Origin: Thiobacillus sp.
GTDB lineage: Bacteria; Pseudomonadota; Gammaproteobacteria; Burkholderiales; Thiobacillaceae
Assembly: GCA_030680405.1 (NCBI GenBank)
Contig: JAUXVT010000006.1
Span: 56,958 to 120,957, forward strand
Length of the DNA: 64,000 nt
Direction of reading: 5' to 3'
Part shown: positions 8,952-17,540 of the stretch, piece by piece
How positions within the stretch are numbered: position 1 is the stretch's first letter
How the letters are laid out: every line of letters begins with the position of its first letter
Made by a program: the position numbers and the translations under genes
The notes under the pieces: model-generated
Database searches by the model: none
What the model was told of the DNA's origin: nothing
Seen by the model: only the letters and a program-made list of their open reading frames with translations

Positions 8952-9662
8952 TTACTTGTAAAAATCTTTCAGCAACGGGTCACGCGCACGTTCTTCCATT
9001 GTCTGCGGCGGGGGGATAATGGTTGCAGGTCTCTCGATCCGCCCGGCTGAAACGCCCGTGCCTTGCGCCCTTCCGGCCGGCTGCCCCGGCTGAGTCGAGA
9101 TCACCGGGGCGGCATGCGGTATGGCGGGCTGTCCACCCTGGGGCCTGGAAACAGGCTTGGAACTCGGCTGAATCTTGAGCCGAATTTCTTCCCGATCTTC
9201 GTATTGGGTGAAGATGATGCGATTGGCCTCGACCAGCTCAAGCTGGAGGCCATTGATGGTATATCCCTGAACGATCTGGCGTTCCTTGCCGCTGGAGATT
9301 TCCTTGACGACAGCGATCCGCATCTCGTCCGTGATGATGGTTCCCAGCAATTGAAATTGACCCTTTTGCATGGTCGGGGGGGGCGCGGGGGGCGCGGGGG
9401 GCGCGGGGGGCGGGGGGCGGCGGCTGGACACGAAGAGCGGCCGCTCCAGCGTCCCGGCATAGGCTTTTTCCCGCGCTGGCAGGCGAAAGTCCGGGAGAAG
9501 CACAATCTCGACCGGCGCGAGCGGATGGACCCCAGGCACGGGCATGGGCGGGTGCAGATTCTTGCCCCAGCCCAGTTCCCCGCCGATCGCCAGCACCAGC
9601 GATACATTGACGAGCGCCCAGGCCAGAAGAGCCAGACTCCTGATGTTGATAAGGGCCATCAT
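8952..9662 (-). CDS. GspC-like inner-membrane T2SS component with Pro-rich linker
   Basis: A 236-residue bitopic protein: one N-terminal membrane helix (residues 7-27), a periplasmic Pro/Ala linker of about 16 residues, and a homology-region-like beta domain (FQLLGTIITDEMRIAVV through IRLKI, about 100-175) as in GspC/PilP, which contacts the secretin N0 domain. A Pro/Gln-rich tail follows and no PDZ domain is present. In related operons the gene at this position is often labelled gspN; the visible domain favours GspC. The start ATG overlaps the gspM stop by 4 bases (ATGA). The linker is encoded by three perfect 9-bp repeats in a G/C-only tract at 9384-9410. Confidence 0.75.
   Translation of the reverse strand: MMALINIRSLALLAWALVNVSLVLAIGGELGWGKNLHPPMPVPGVHPLAPVEIVLLPDFRLPAREKAYAGTLERPLFVSSRRPPPPAPPAPPAPPPTMQKGQFQLLGTIITDEMRIAVVKEISSGKERQIVQGYTINGLQLELVEANRIIFTQYEDREEIRLKIQPSSKPVSRPQGGQPAIPHAAPVISTQPGQPAGRAQGTGVSAGRIERPATIIPPPQTMEERARDPLLKDFYK
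9384..9410. repeat. Three perfect 9-bp repeats inside the GspC-like gene
   Basis: The unit CGCGGGGGG occurs three times in a row and the tract continues imperfectly on both sides (about 9376-9421). On the coding (minus) strand it encodes the Pro/Ala linker. Because the unit is a multiple of three, gain or loss of a copy would change linker length without breaking the frame; slippage within the six-base G runs would break it. Confidence 0.85.
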
Positions 9663-10252
9663 GGTTTCTTCAGCGCAGGGCTGGCGACCCGGGCAAAGGC
9701 GTACAGGTCGAACTGAACCAGGACGTCGGGCTGGACGCCCGGAGTGGGCGTGAATGCTCTCCCCACGCTTGAGCGGACGACCAGATTGTCCACATACAAA
9801 TATGGCAAGGTCGTTTCCAGCTCGTGCAAGGTTTTTTGCACCGCAGGCAACGGGCCGCGCAGCCGGAAATTGACCGCGATCTTGCGCCGCAAGCCGTCAT
9901 CCTTGTGTGCGGCGATCTGGGTACTTTCCACCTGGAGTGCATTGGCTTCGATGATGGCCTGCGCCATTTGCTGCACCTCGGCCGCAGCCAGCGCCGGGGC
10001 GCTGGCCCTGAGGTAGTGGCGGCTGGCATTCCGCTGTCGAATGAGCGCGATGTTCGCCTTGATGTTTTCCCGCTGGGCGGCGATGCGCAGATAACGGGCG
10101 GTTCGATCCAGCCGATCCTCGATCGCCGTGTCGTAATGGCGATGGGCTTGCTGCCAGGGCAGATAGACCAGCACAACAAGAAAAACGAGCACGGCGAGCA
10201 GCAGCGCAATAGCGAGCACCCGGCTTTGCATGGGGGTGAGCGTCAGTTTCAT
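9659..10252 (-). CDS. gspM: Type II secretion inner-membrane protein GspM
   Basis: A 197-residue bitopic protein with a short cytoplasmic N-terminus, one membrane helix at about residues 12-32 (VLAIALLLAVLVFLVVLVYL), a coiled-coil segment and a small ferredoxin-like periplasmic domain, the GspM/PilO plan. It pairs with GspL to form the inner-membrane platform. Its start overlaps the gspL stop by 4 bases and its stop overlaps the next start by 4, which indicates translational coupling. Sequence conservation in this family is low, so the assignment rests on topology and position between gspL and the GspC-like gene. Confidence 0.85.
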   Translation of the reverse strand: MKLTLTPMQSRVLAIALLLAVLVFLVVLVYLPWQQAHRHYDTAIEDRLDRTARYLRIAAQRENIKANIALIRQRNASRHYLRASAPALAAAEVQQMAQAIIEANALQVESTQIAAHKDDGLRRKIAVNFRLRGPLPAVQKTLHELETTLPYLYVDNLVVRSSVGRAFTPTPGVQPDVLVQFDLYAFARVASPALKKP

Positions 10253-11403
10253 GGCTTCTTCCCGGGCGGCTGACCCGCCTGGCCGGCCACCTTGGCCGGA
10301 TCGATGACCTTCATTACGGCCGCGAGCTGGAATCGCTCCTCGCCACCCTGCACCTTGACCAGCGGCGATTTGAAATTGGCGTTTTCCAGCAAGGCGGATT
10401 GTTCGAACAGGCCTATGAGCTTGGCCGAGGAACTGGTATTGCCCTGCATGGAGATTTCCACGCCGTGAATATCCAGTTCCTGCAGCCAGGTATTGTCAGG
10501 AAGGATGCGGGTCACCTCGTCCAGCAGAGCCACCTTGGCCGGTGTGGCCAGCTTGTGCCCGATGGGGAAGTTGTATTCGGCCAGCAGCCGCTCCTGTTCC
10601 CGCTTGAGTGCATCCACGGCATCGGCTTGCTGCTGAGCCAGGGACAGAATCGGTTGCAGTGCGATCACAGCCTCGCGCTTTTTCCAGAGCGGTATCGCAA
10701 GTAGCACGACAAACAACGCCAGCGTAACACCCGCCATGGCAGCATAAAGCCAATACCCTGCGCGGCCCGGTTTGGGTCGCAGCCCTGGCGGGAGCAAATT
10801 CAGGCAGTCACCGGCACTTTCGAGCTCGTCGCTAACCACTACAGCATGGGGCGTTACGCCCCAATCGGTGAGGCGTGACAGAATTTCGTCGACCACGGTC
10901 CTGGAAGCAACCCCGAGCAGGACATGCAGGCGATTGCCGCTGCGATCCTCGCGCAGCAGCCGCTGGTCGTAATAAGCCTGATCGGCAGTAAAAGGGGTCT
11001 GTCGTCCCAGTTCGAAACCAAGCACCTGGGTAAGGTTCTCGGCTGCGGCGAGAGGCAATATGATTTCCTTGCGCAATACTTGCGCAGACGGCAGGCAGAT
11101 ACCGACCGGGCCGGCGCCGGCCTTGCCGTGCAGGACATCAAAGCCGATCTTGTGATCGGCGGCATCGCCCGCGGCGAGGTTGACGCGCCCGATCTCACTC
11201 CGCTTTTGCCCGTCCAGGCGCCAGAGGACGAGCGCCCCCGGTTCCATCCCGACCCACAGCATACGGGGGGACGGGCGGCTGGGCGGGCGCAAACCGGGCG
11301 GCACCAGCGCCGTCAGCTCACGGCCCCACCAGCGCAAAAAGCGCCCCAGGTCTGCACTTCGCGTCTTTCGCTGCCGGCGTCGGGAGGATGTCATACTTGC
11401 CAT
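10249..11403 (-). CDS. gspL: Type II secretion protein GspL
   Basis: A 384-residue protein with the GspL/PilM-PilN arrangement: a cytoplasmic actin-like domain (about residues 45-210), a membrane helix near 222-245 (YAAMAGVTLALFVVLLAIPLW begins the segment), then a periplasmic coiled coil and a PilN-like ferredoxin domain (LLDEVTRILPDNTWLQELDI). It recruits the ATPase GspE to the membrane and binds GspM. The N-terminus is Arg-rich; ATG at 11403 is used, and an in-frame Met three codons on is an alternative. It begins 19 bases after the gspK stop. The fused PilN-type half fits a T2SS rather than a type IV pilus, where the two parts are separate. Confidence 0.9.
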   Translation of the reverse strand: MASMTSSRRRQRKTRSADLGRFLRWWGRELTALVPPGLRPPSRPSPRMLWVGMEPGALVLWRLDGQKRSEIGRVNLAAGDAADHKIGFDVLHGKAGAGPVGICLPSAQVLRKEIILPLAAAENLTQVLGFELGRQTPFTADQAYYDQRLLREDRSGNRLHVLLGVASRTVVDEILSRLTDWGVTPHAVVVSDELESAGDCLNLLPPGLRPKPGRAGYWLYAAMAGVTLALFVVLLAIPLWKKREAVIALQPILSLAQQQADAVDALKREQERLLAEYNFPIGHKLATPAKVALLDEVTRILPDNTWLQELDIHGVEISMQGNTSSSAKLIGLFEQSALLENANFKSPLVKVQGGEERFQLAAVMKVIDPAKVAGQAGQPPGKKP

Positions 11404-11422
11404 TGATCCAAGTCTGAGCGGG

Positions 11423-12340
11423 TTAAGGCCGCCCCTCCTGCCAGAGCAGTAAGGTAAACGGCCTTTTCGGGTCTTGTGCCACCTTTGCTACCGCCTCCCG
11501 GACGAACCGTGTGCCATCCGATGCTTTTGCAATCGACCGAAGATTATACACTTGGGCGGCTGCGCCTGCCTCAAAACCGACGGCCTGCGGGAAAGGCAGG
11601 GGCACCTGCCCTGTGGCCAGCATCTCCTCGCGCTGGGCGAGATAGGCATCGACGCTCTCTTCCGTCACCCCGGGCAGAGCCAGCAGAACCTGGCGCGGCG
11701 CAAGCGTGCTGTTGATGCCTGGCTGTTTGGAAAACACGGTAAGCGCACCCGCCAGTTTGCGATACACGTCTGGGGTGATGCCGACGACACGCTGGAGCTC
11801 GTCGACGGTCCGAAATGGGGCGTTGGCCGGGATGTAAGGCAACCCCATGGCCTCGTAGCGGTCCCGCTCCGCCCCCTGGGGACGCGTGAGATCGTCGGCG
11901 TCTCGCCAGTCCAGAATGGCATCCAGCATCTGATTGGCCTGTTCTTCATCCTGGCCTGCTGACAGCAGCAGTCCTTTGAGCAGGGCATCGTTCGCGGCAT
12001 TGAGGTCGATCTTGGCAGATTCATCGCGCATGACGAGACGAATCTCGGCATCTTCCAGGCTGAATACGTGCTCCCTGCCGTCGGCCTTCCAACGCTCCGC
12101 ATCGCTCGCCGGCTTGACGAGTTCGTACAAACCACGGTGGGTACCGGCATCCGCCAGGGCACGCGCCCTGGCGATGGAAACCAGATTCCCTGCAGTCAGG
12201 GCGGCGCTGCGCGCAGCATAGACAAAGCTGCCCGCGATAACGGCGAGCAGGGTGACTACCCAGAGCACAAGGATCAGCGCGATGCCACGCTCGAATCGGC
12301 CCGGATTGCCTGACAAGGGAGTGGGTGTACCCGGTCGCAT
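11423..12340 (-). CDS. gspK: Type II secretion minor pseudopilin GspK
   Basis: A 305-residue minor pseudopilin. The N-terminus has a short basic leader followed by RGIALILVLWVVTLLAVIAGS, the pilin-like helix. As usual for GspK it is much longer than other pseudopilins and contains the helical insert with a helix-hairpin-helix-like segment (IDLNAANDALLKGLL; VDELQRVVGIT). It caps the pseudopilus tip with GspI and GspJ. ATG at 12340 is chosen: it lies 3 bases after the gspJ stop (TAACCATG), whereas the frame extends upstream to 12451 only by overlapping gspJ. The fifth-position Glu typical of other pseudopilins is absent, as expected for GspK. Confidence 0.93.
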   Translation of the reverse strand: MRPGTPTPLSGNPGRFERGIALILVLWVVTLLAVIAGSFVYAARSAALTAGNLVSIARARALADAGTHRGLYELVKPASDAERWKADGREHVFSLEDAEIRLVMRDESAKIDLNAANDALLKGLLLSAGQDEEQANQMLDAILDWRDADDLTRPQGAERDRYEAMGLPYIPANAPFRTVDELQRVVGITPDVYRKLAGALTVFSKQPGINSTLAPRQVLLALPGVTEESVDAYLAQREEMLATGQVPLPFPQAVGFEAGAAAQVYNLRSIAKASDGTRFVREAVAKVAQDPKRPFTLLLWQEGRP

Positions 12341-12342
12341 GG

Positions 12343-12963
12343 TTATTCTGTCCTGATCCGCGGCGCTGCGATGATATCCGGCCAGGTTTCGCCGTTTTCC
12401 ATGATTAGCCGCAGGCGGATCAGTTCGGGGGGGGCCTTTTGGTGCAGCCATTGATCGTGCCAGGCGGGCTCTTCCGTATCGGCTTCAGCCCCGAAGTAGG
12501 CAAATGCCATCCCCCTGACAGCTTTTACGAGAACCTTGGGCTTGGTTTCTTCCAGAAGCCCGAAACCCGGCGCACGGGAATCGGGCAATTGCCAGCGCAT
12601 CACCAAATCGCGTCCGACCTCGCCATCGGCCAGGTCGAGGGCGATGAGGTGATTGCCGGATGCGCCATCGTGCATCGCCACCGACCCCACGAAGCGCAGG
12701 GACTCGGCTTCACCGGCGAAGGCAAGCTGATCCTCGCCATCCACCCGCCAGCGCAGGGGATCGGTTTGCTCGAGGGCGTGCCGAATGAAACCGACGACAA
12801 TTGCCTGCCGCGAGGCGGTAACCATGCGCTGCTCGCCCGCCTCCCAGCTCCGGGTACCGAGATTCAGACCCGCGAACAGCAAGGTCAGAATGAAACCCAC
12901 CAAAGTCATGCCTATGAGCAATTCCAGGAGGGTAAAGCCTTGCGCCCGGCGCATCGGGTTCAT
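12343..12963 (-). CDS. gspJ: Type II secretion minor pseudopilin GspJ
   Basis: A 206-residue minor pseudopilin with the prepilin peptidase site G-FTLLE (QGFTLLELLIGMTLVGF) near residues 9-14, followed by a hydrophobic helix and a beta-rich periplasmic domain. The Glu at +5 needed for pseudopilus assembly is present. It forms the tip complex with GspI and GspK. The ATG start overlaps the gspI stop by 4 bases. Mature domain features such as YFGAEAD and the C-terminal LIRLRL strand fit the family. Confidence 0.93.
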   Translation of the reverse strand: MNPMRRAQGFTLLELLIGMTLVGFILTLLFAGLNLGTRSWEAGEQRMVTASRQAIVVGFIRHALEQTDPLRWRVDGEDQLAFAGEAESLRFVGSVAMHDGASGNHLIALDLADGEVGRDLVMRWQLPDSRAPGFGLLEETKPKVLVKAVRGMAFAYFGAEADTEEPAWHDQWLHQKAPPELIRLRLIMENGETWPDIIAAPRIRTE

Positions 12964-13352
12964 GGCCTGGGTGCCGCGCGCAAGGTGACAAAACGAAGGG
13001 TACGCGGAGTGGCGGTCTCGCCCCAGGTCACGCTGACCTCCACCTGGTACAGATCGACCGGCAGGGCCGCCTCAATGGGCTGGGTACCCGCCTCATAACG
13101 CTGCACCGAGGTTCGCCACGTATAGCCCTGTTCCTCCTCGCCCACATTCTCGCCCGCCGTGAGGGGCGATTCGACCCCTGCGGCCACCAATTTTGATTCC
13201 GCGATGGCCACGGCCCGACTGTAGTGCTCCGCCGCGCCGATATTGCCGAGCCCCCCGGAGAAGATGCGCATGAGTACCCCCAGCGCGAGGGCGAGGATGA
13301 TGAAGGCGACCAACACTTCAAGCAGGGAAAACCCCCGGCAGGCCTGTTTCAC
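12960..13352 (-). CDS. gspI: Type II secretion minor pseudopilin GspI
   Basis: A 130-residue minor pseudopilin with leader MKQACRG and processing motif GFSLLEVLVAFIILALALG (Glu +5 present). The short beta-rich mature part (Y-x-W-x-T, then VSVTWGE) matches GspI. It nucleates the pseudopilus tip with GspJ and GspK. The start is GTG at 13352 and overlaps the gspH stop (GTGA), indicating translational coupling. Confidence 0.93.
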   Translation of the reverse strand: MKQACRGFSLLEVLVAFIILALALGVLMRIFSGGLGNIGAAEHYSRAVAIAESKLVAAGVESPLTAGENVGEEEQGYTWRTSVQRYEAGTQPIEAALPVDLYQVEVSVTWGETATPRTLRFVTLRAAPRP

Positions 13353-13798
13353 GGCGTATCCAGAATTTCGACCTGGCCGGTGAGCCAGTCGACGTCGATG
13401 TGGAATTTGCGCTCGCCCATGGCCAGGGTAACCCGGCCTCCAGTGGAACTGCCGTCTGGATAGAAGCGAATGGCAGCGGTATTGGCGTCGACGACCTCGC
13501 CCTGGGCGGTGTAGACACCGATTTGCGCCTGGCGCGGCAGGCTGCGAGGCTTGTCATCCCCGCTCAGCCGAAAGCTGCGCGCCTCGACATCCAGGGTCAG
13601 GGTCGCCTCGTCCCGGCTGACGATAGCCTGGGAACGCGCATTGCGCAGGCCGGCCGCCACCTGCCGCGCGCCTGCCTTGAGTTCGGTGGTCGAACCGCCG
13701 ACGGTGAACATTGGCGGGATCAGTGCGTAGATCATCGCCAGCAGTGCCAGCACGACCAACATTTCCAGCAGGGTGAAACCGCTGTGACGGGCTGTCAC
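13349..13798 (-). CDS. gspH: Type II secretion minor pseudopilin GspH
   Basis: A 149-residue minor pseudopilin with a basic leader and GFTLLEMLVVLALLAMIYAL, carrying the peptidase Gly and Glu +5. The rest follows the GspH/FimT plan with a helix RQVAAGLRNARSQAI, then strands and VTLAMGERKFHIDVDW. It links the major pseudopilin to the tip complex. GTG at 13798 is preferred because it overlaps the gspG stop as GTGA; a TTG one codon earlier is possible. Confidence 0.9.
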   Translation of the reverse strand: MTARHSGFTLLEMLVVLALLAMIYALIPPMFTVGGSTTELKAGARQVAAGLRNARSQAIVSRDEATLTLDVEARSFRLSGDDKPRSLPRQAQIGVYTAQGEVVDANTAAIRFYPDGSSTGGRVTLAMGERKFHIDVDWLTGQVEILDTP

Positions 13799-14226
13799 CA
13801 ACTTACAACATCCCTATCCTCGCCCTCACCGCCCTCTCGCCCATCGGCACCGTGGGTGTACAGGTCGAAGGTGCCGTGCTGGCCCGGGGAGACATAGTTA
13901 TAGTCAGCGCCCCACGGGTCCTTGGGAACCGTTTTTTTCTTCAGGTAAGGACCGTTCCAGTTGGTTGCCCCCCCCGGCGCTTCGACCAGGGCCTGCAGGC
14001 CCTCCTGGGTGTTGGGATGGCGCCCGACTTCGAGCTTGTACATGTCCAGCGCGGCCGCGAGCTCCTCGATCTGGAGCTTGGCCGTGTCGCTCTTGGCACT
14101 GGAGATGTATTTCATCACCCGCGGCCCCGCCAACGCCGCGAGCATGCCCAGGATAACCAGAACCACCAGCAGTTCGAGCAGGGTGAAGCCGCGTTGTGCC
14201 CTCGCGAATTTCGACTTGAACAACAT
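13795..14226 (-). CDS. gspG: Type II secretion major pseudopilin GspG
   Basis: The 143-residue major pseudopilin. The leader ends in G-FTLLE (RGFTLLELLVVLVILGMLAA), with the long conserved helix ending AGPRVMKYISSAK. The mature domain holds the family features ALDMYKLEVGRHPNT, QEGLQALV, GPYLKKK and the calcium-loop segment DPWGADYNYVSPGQHGTFD. It polymerises into the pseudopilus piston. ATG at 14226 is preceded by AGGAGTG. A 112-base gap with a strong hairpin separates it from gspF upstream, so gspG could be expressed more strongly than its neighbours from processed or separate mRNA (inference). Confidence 0.96.
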   Translation of the reverse strand: MLFKSKFARAQRGFTLLELLVVLVILGMLAALAGPRVMKYISSAKSDTAKLQIEELAAALDMYKLEVGRHPNTQEGLQALVEAPGGATNWNGPYLKKKTVPKDPWGADYNYVSPGQHGTFDLYTHGADGREGGEGEDRDVVSW

Positions 14227-14268
14227 ATATCACTCCTGTTTGCAAAAACTCATGCTTCATGTGGGGCT

Positions 14269-14301
14269 GGAGCCCGACCTACCCCTCGTGGGTCGGGCTC
14301 C
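14269..14301. repeat. Intergenic hairpin between gspF and gspG
   Basis: Perfect 11-base arms GGAGCCCGACC and GGTCGGGCTCC around an 11-base loop. No T tract follows on the minus strand, so it is not a typical terminator. It lies just upstream of the gspG leader and could stabilise a processed gspG mRNA or be an intergenic repeat element. Confidence 0.7.
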
Positions 14302-14338
14302 AGGCTGGCATCAACGTTCGGCCGCATCTATTCACGGG

Positions 14339-15553
14339 TCACACCGCCAGTTCGTTGACGCTCAAGATGGCTACCAGAATGGACATGATGATGGCGCCGA
14401 TGACCAGACCGAGGCCTAGAATCAGCGCGGGTTCAAGCAGGCTGAGGGTGCGTTTGACCGCGGTCTGCACTTCACGGTCGAAAACATCGGCGACCTGGAT
14501 GAGCATTTCGGACAGCCGCCCGGTTTCCTCGCCAACCATGACCATGTGCACGCCCAGTCTTGGAAAGACCTCGGCTTCCATGAGCGGGGCGCCAAGACCC
14601 TTGCCTTCGCGCAGCTTGATCGACACTTCGTCGATACGTTCGGCCATGACACTGTTGCTCAGGGTTTCCTTGACGATGGACAACGCGCCGAGTAAGGACA
14701 CCCCATTGTCGAGCAAGGTTCCCAGGGTGCGGGAGAAACGGGCCATCTCTATCTTGGCCACCAGATCCCCGATCAGGGGCAGGGCGAGAAAGCGTTCGTC
14801 CCAGCGATAGCGGCTGTCGGGGTCGGCCATCTGGCGCTTGAACAGGACATACAAGGCCAGGCTGCCACCCATCAGTGCCCACCACCAGGCCTGGAAGAAC
14901 TCGCCTGCGGCGATGACGATCTGGGTAGGCACAGGCAGGGCCTTGCCGGATTCCTCGAACATCTGGCTAAACTGCGGCACGACGAAGATGAGCAGCACGA
15001 TGACCGAAACCACCGCCACCATGACCAGGATGGCCGGGTAGACCAGCGCGGATTTGACGGTTTCCCTGAGTTCCTTGGCTCGCTCCATGAACTCGGTCAG
15101 GCGGACCATGACGACTTCCAGTGCGCCGCCAGCCTCGCCAGCGCGGATCATGTTGAGATAAAAGCGGGAGAAGACGCCCTTCTGGGCTTCCATCGCGGCG
15201 TACAGGGAGGCACCACCGCGTACGTCCTGACGAACCTCGTCCAGAATTTCGGCGACATCATCGTTGGCCGAAAGATTGATCACGATTTCCAGGGCACGAT
15301 CGAGAGGCAGGCCGGCACGCAGCAGTGTGGAGATCTCGCGCGTCATCATGGCAATTTCGTCCTGACTCACCCGCGCGCGCCCGAATCCGCCCAGCCAACC
15401 CCCCCCACTGCCCGCCATTATCTCTTCAATATGGATCGGCATGAAGCCCTGCGCCTGAAGGTGCTCGGCCACTGAATCCGGAGCGCGCGCCTCCATCTCG
15501 CCTTCGAGGATGCCCCCCTGCGCGTCTGCAGCCTTGTACTGAAACAGCGGCAT
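14339..15553 (-). CDS. gspF: Type II secretion inner-membrane platform protein GspF
   Basis: A 404-residue polytopic platform protein. Two homologous GspF cytoplasmic domains (about residues 70-195 and 270-395) each precede membrane helices, giving three helices near 170-195, 220-245 and 375-400. Family motifs include F-x-Y-x-A at the N-terminus (FQYKAADAQGG), LSTLLRAGLPLDRAL, RAGEAGGALE, LGTLLDNGVSLLGAL and VGEETGRLSEML. It anchors the pseudopilus assembly motor in the inner membrane. ATG at 15553 lies one base after the gspE stop codon region, so the two are tightly coupled. Confidence 0.96.
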   Translation of the reverse strand: MPLFQYKAADAQGGILEGEMEARAPDSVAEHLQAQGFMPIHIEEIMAGSGGGWLGGFGRARVSQDEIAMMTREISTLLRAGLPLDRALEIVINLSANDDVAEILDEVRQDVRGGASLYAAMEAQKGVFSRFYLNMIRAGEAGGALEVVMVRLTEFMERAKELRETVKSALVYPAILVMVAVVSVIVLLIFVVPQFSQMFEESGKALPVPTQIVIAAGEFFQAWWWALMGGSLALYVLFKRQMADPDSRYRWDERFLALPLIGDLVAKIEMARFSRTLGTLLDNGVSLLGALSIVKETLSNSVMAERIDEVSIKLREGKGLGAPLMEAEVFPRLGVHMVMVGEETGRLSEMLIQVADVFDREVQTAVKRTLSLLEPALILGLGLVIGAIIMSILVAILSVNELAV

Positions 15554-15554
15554 C

Positions 15555-17291
15555 TTAGTCTTCCCGAGTCACGCGCAGCACTTCGTCGAGGGTGATGATC
15601 CCGGCGAGGACTTTGTGCAGGCCGTCCTCATACATGGTCTGCATGCCCTCATCGATGGCCTGTCGGCGAATCTCCCCGGATACGGCGTGACGCATGACCA
15701 GGCTGCGAATCGCATCGGTCATCGGCAGCATTTCCATGATGCCCAGTCGACCGGCGTATCCGGTACCGCCACAAGCCTCGCAACCTACGGGCCGGTATAG
15801 GATGATGGGCGAATCGCCAGCGAACCGTTTGAGATCGAACTCCTGCACGACTTCGGGCAGGGGTTCATACGGTTCGCGGCAGGCCTTGCAAAGCGAACGC
15901 ACCAAGCGCTGGGCCAGGATGCCGTTCACGGTGGATGTGAGCAGGTAGTCTTCAACCCCCATGTCGAGCAGACGGTTGACGGTGCTGGAGGCATCGTTGG
16001 TGTGCAGCGTGGAGATCACCATGTGTCCGGTGAGCGCCGACTGCACCGCGATCTGGGCCGTCTCCAGGTCGCGGATCTCGCCGATCATGATGACGTCGGG
16101 GTCCTGGCGCACGATGGAGCGCAGCGCGTTGGCAAAGGTCAGGCCGATCTGCGGCTTGACCTGAATCTGGTTGATGCCCTCCATCTGGTATTCCACCGGG
16201 TCTTCCACGGTGAGGATCTTGACGTCCGGCTTGTTCAGCAGTTGGAGTGCGGTATAGAGCGTGGTGGTCTTGCCGCTGCCGGTGGGGCCGGTGACCAGCA
16301 CGATGCCGTGCGGCTGGGTGAGCGCGTCGAGAAACAGCTTGAGCGTCGCCGGATCGAAACCCAGGGTATCGAAATTGAGCGGCACGCCGCCCTTGTCCAG
16401 CACCCGCATGACCACGCTTTCGCCGTGCATGGTCGGCACGGTGGAAACGCGCAGGTCGATTTCCTTGTTCTTCGCCCTCAGCTTGATGCGGCCATCCTGA
16501 GGCAAGCGGCGCTCGGCGATGTCCAGACTGGCCATGATCTTGATACGCGAGATCACCGCCGCAGAAAGACGACGCGGCGGTGATTCCACCTCCTGCATCA
16601 CGCCATCCACCCGGAAGCGCACGATCAGGCGGCTCTCGAACGGCTCGATATGGATGTCCGAGGCACGCGCGTCCAGGGCACGCTCCATGATCAGGTTGAC
16701 CACGCGGATAACCGGCGCCTCGCTGGCCAGGTCTTTTAGATGCTGAACGTCACTGTTCTCTTCCAGTTCGATCGGCCCGTCGGCTTCGCCGACGATCTGT
16801 CCGATGCTGCTACGGCCCGCGACATAGAGCCGCTCAAAGGCAGCATCGATTTCACCAGGCAGGCCGAGCAGAACGGTAATCTCCCGCCCGGTTGCCAGAC
16901 GGAAGGCATCGATCACATAGCGGTCGAGCGGGTCGGCCATCGCCAGCACCAGACGTTCGGCATCCTCGCGCACGGGCAAGGCACGGACCTCCACGAGGAA
17001 CCGGGTCGATACCCGCTCCTCGTAGATCGGCAAGGCAGGATAGTCCTCGGCCATGGCCAGGGGGATGCCAAGCTGCTCCGACAAAGCCTGGTACAAAACC
17101 TGCTCGGCAACCCAGCCCTGCCTGGTCAGAATGGCGCCGAGCCGCTCCGACCCCCCCCCGTCCCTCTGCAGCTTGAGCGCGGCCAGCAAGTTCGCGCGCT
17201 GAAGCACCCCCCGCACGACCAGGATTTCACCGATGAGTTTTTTTGACAAAACAGGTCTTCTCAACAACCAAAGGACATTATTGTATTTCAT
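15555..17291 (-). CDS. gspE: Type II secretion assembly ATPase GspE
   Basis: The hexameric ATPase that drives pseudopilus assembly. The protein has an N1/N2 (MshEN-like) region in the first 150 residues and a RecA-like core with Walker A GPTGSGKTTT, Asp box and Walker B (DPDVIMIGEIRD), and His box (HMVISTLHTND). A tetracysteine zinc site follows (CKAC then CEAC with 40 residues between), typical of T2SS ATPases. ATG at 17291 gives 578 residues and has GGAG only 3 bases ahead; the frame is open to 17390 and a TTG near MSKKLIGEIL is another option, so the N-terminus is uncertain. It is the first gene of the operon and is divergent from a glycosyltransferase gene. Confidence 0.94.
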   Translation of the reverse strand: MKYNNVLWLLRRPVLSKKLIGEILVVRGVLQRANLLAALKLQRDGGGSERLGAILTRQGWVAEQVLYQALSEQLGIPLAMAEDYPALPIYEERVSTRFLVEVRALPVREDAERLVLAMADPLDRYVIDAFRLATGREITVLLGLPGEIDAAFERLYVAGRSSIGQIVGEADGPIELEENSDVQHLKDLASEAPVIRVVNLIMERALDARASDIHIEPFESRLIVRFRVDGVMQEVESPPRRLSAAVISRIKIMASLDIAERRLPQDGRIKLRAKNKEIDLRVSTVPTMHGESVVMRVLDKGGVPLNFDTLGFDPATLKLFLDALTQPHGIVLVTGPTGSGKTTTLYTALQLLNKPDVKILTVEDPVEYQMEGINQIQVKPQIGLTFANALRSIVRQDPDVIMIGEIRDLETAQIAVQSALTGHMVISTLHTNDASSTVNRLLDMGVEDYLLTSTVNGILAQRLVRSLCKACREPYEPLPEVVQEFDLKRFAGDSPIILYRPVGCEACGGTGYAGRLGIMEMLPMTDAIRSLVMRHAVSGEIRRQAIDEGMQTMYEDGLHKVLAGIITLDEVLRVTRED

Positions 17292-17495
17292 CGGCTCCAA
17301 AAAAAAGGCGGGCATCGAGCGAGGCGTCTTTGACCGCTTGCCCCTCATGCCCCAAAATCCCCGCCGGAATGACTGCCGCGTTTGCTCCACCTGTTCGAGC
17401 TCCAGAAAATCCGTGCAGGTGCAATTTCTCGCGGGCGCCGATCATTCGTTCCTTTGCAGGTTCTGCCAACAGAGCCTTGCCTATTTCAGAGGGTG

Positions 17496-17540
17496 GTGCT
17501 GTGGTGGTAGGTGCTGTGGTAGTAGGTGTTTTGGTGACCT
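17496..17540 (+). repeat. 15-bp tandem repeat at the start of the glycosyltransferase gene
   Basis: Units at 17496-17510 and 17511-17525 differ by one base (GTGCTGTGGTGGTAG versus GTGCTGTGGTAGTAG), and 17526-17540 is a diverged third copy. The unit is five codons and reads V-V-V-G-A in frame with the glycosyltransferase. Each unit supplies GTG codons which could serve as starts. Confidence 0.75.
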
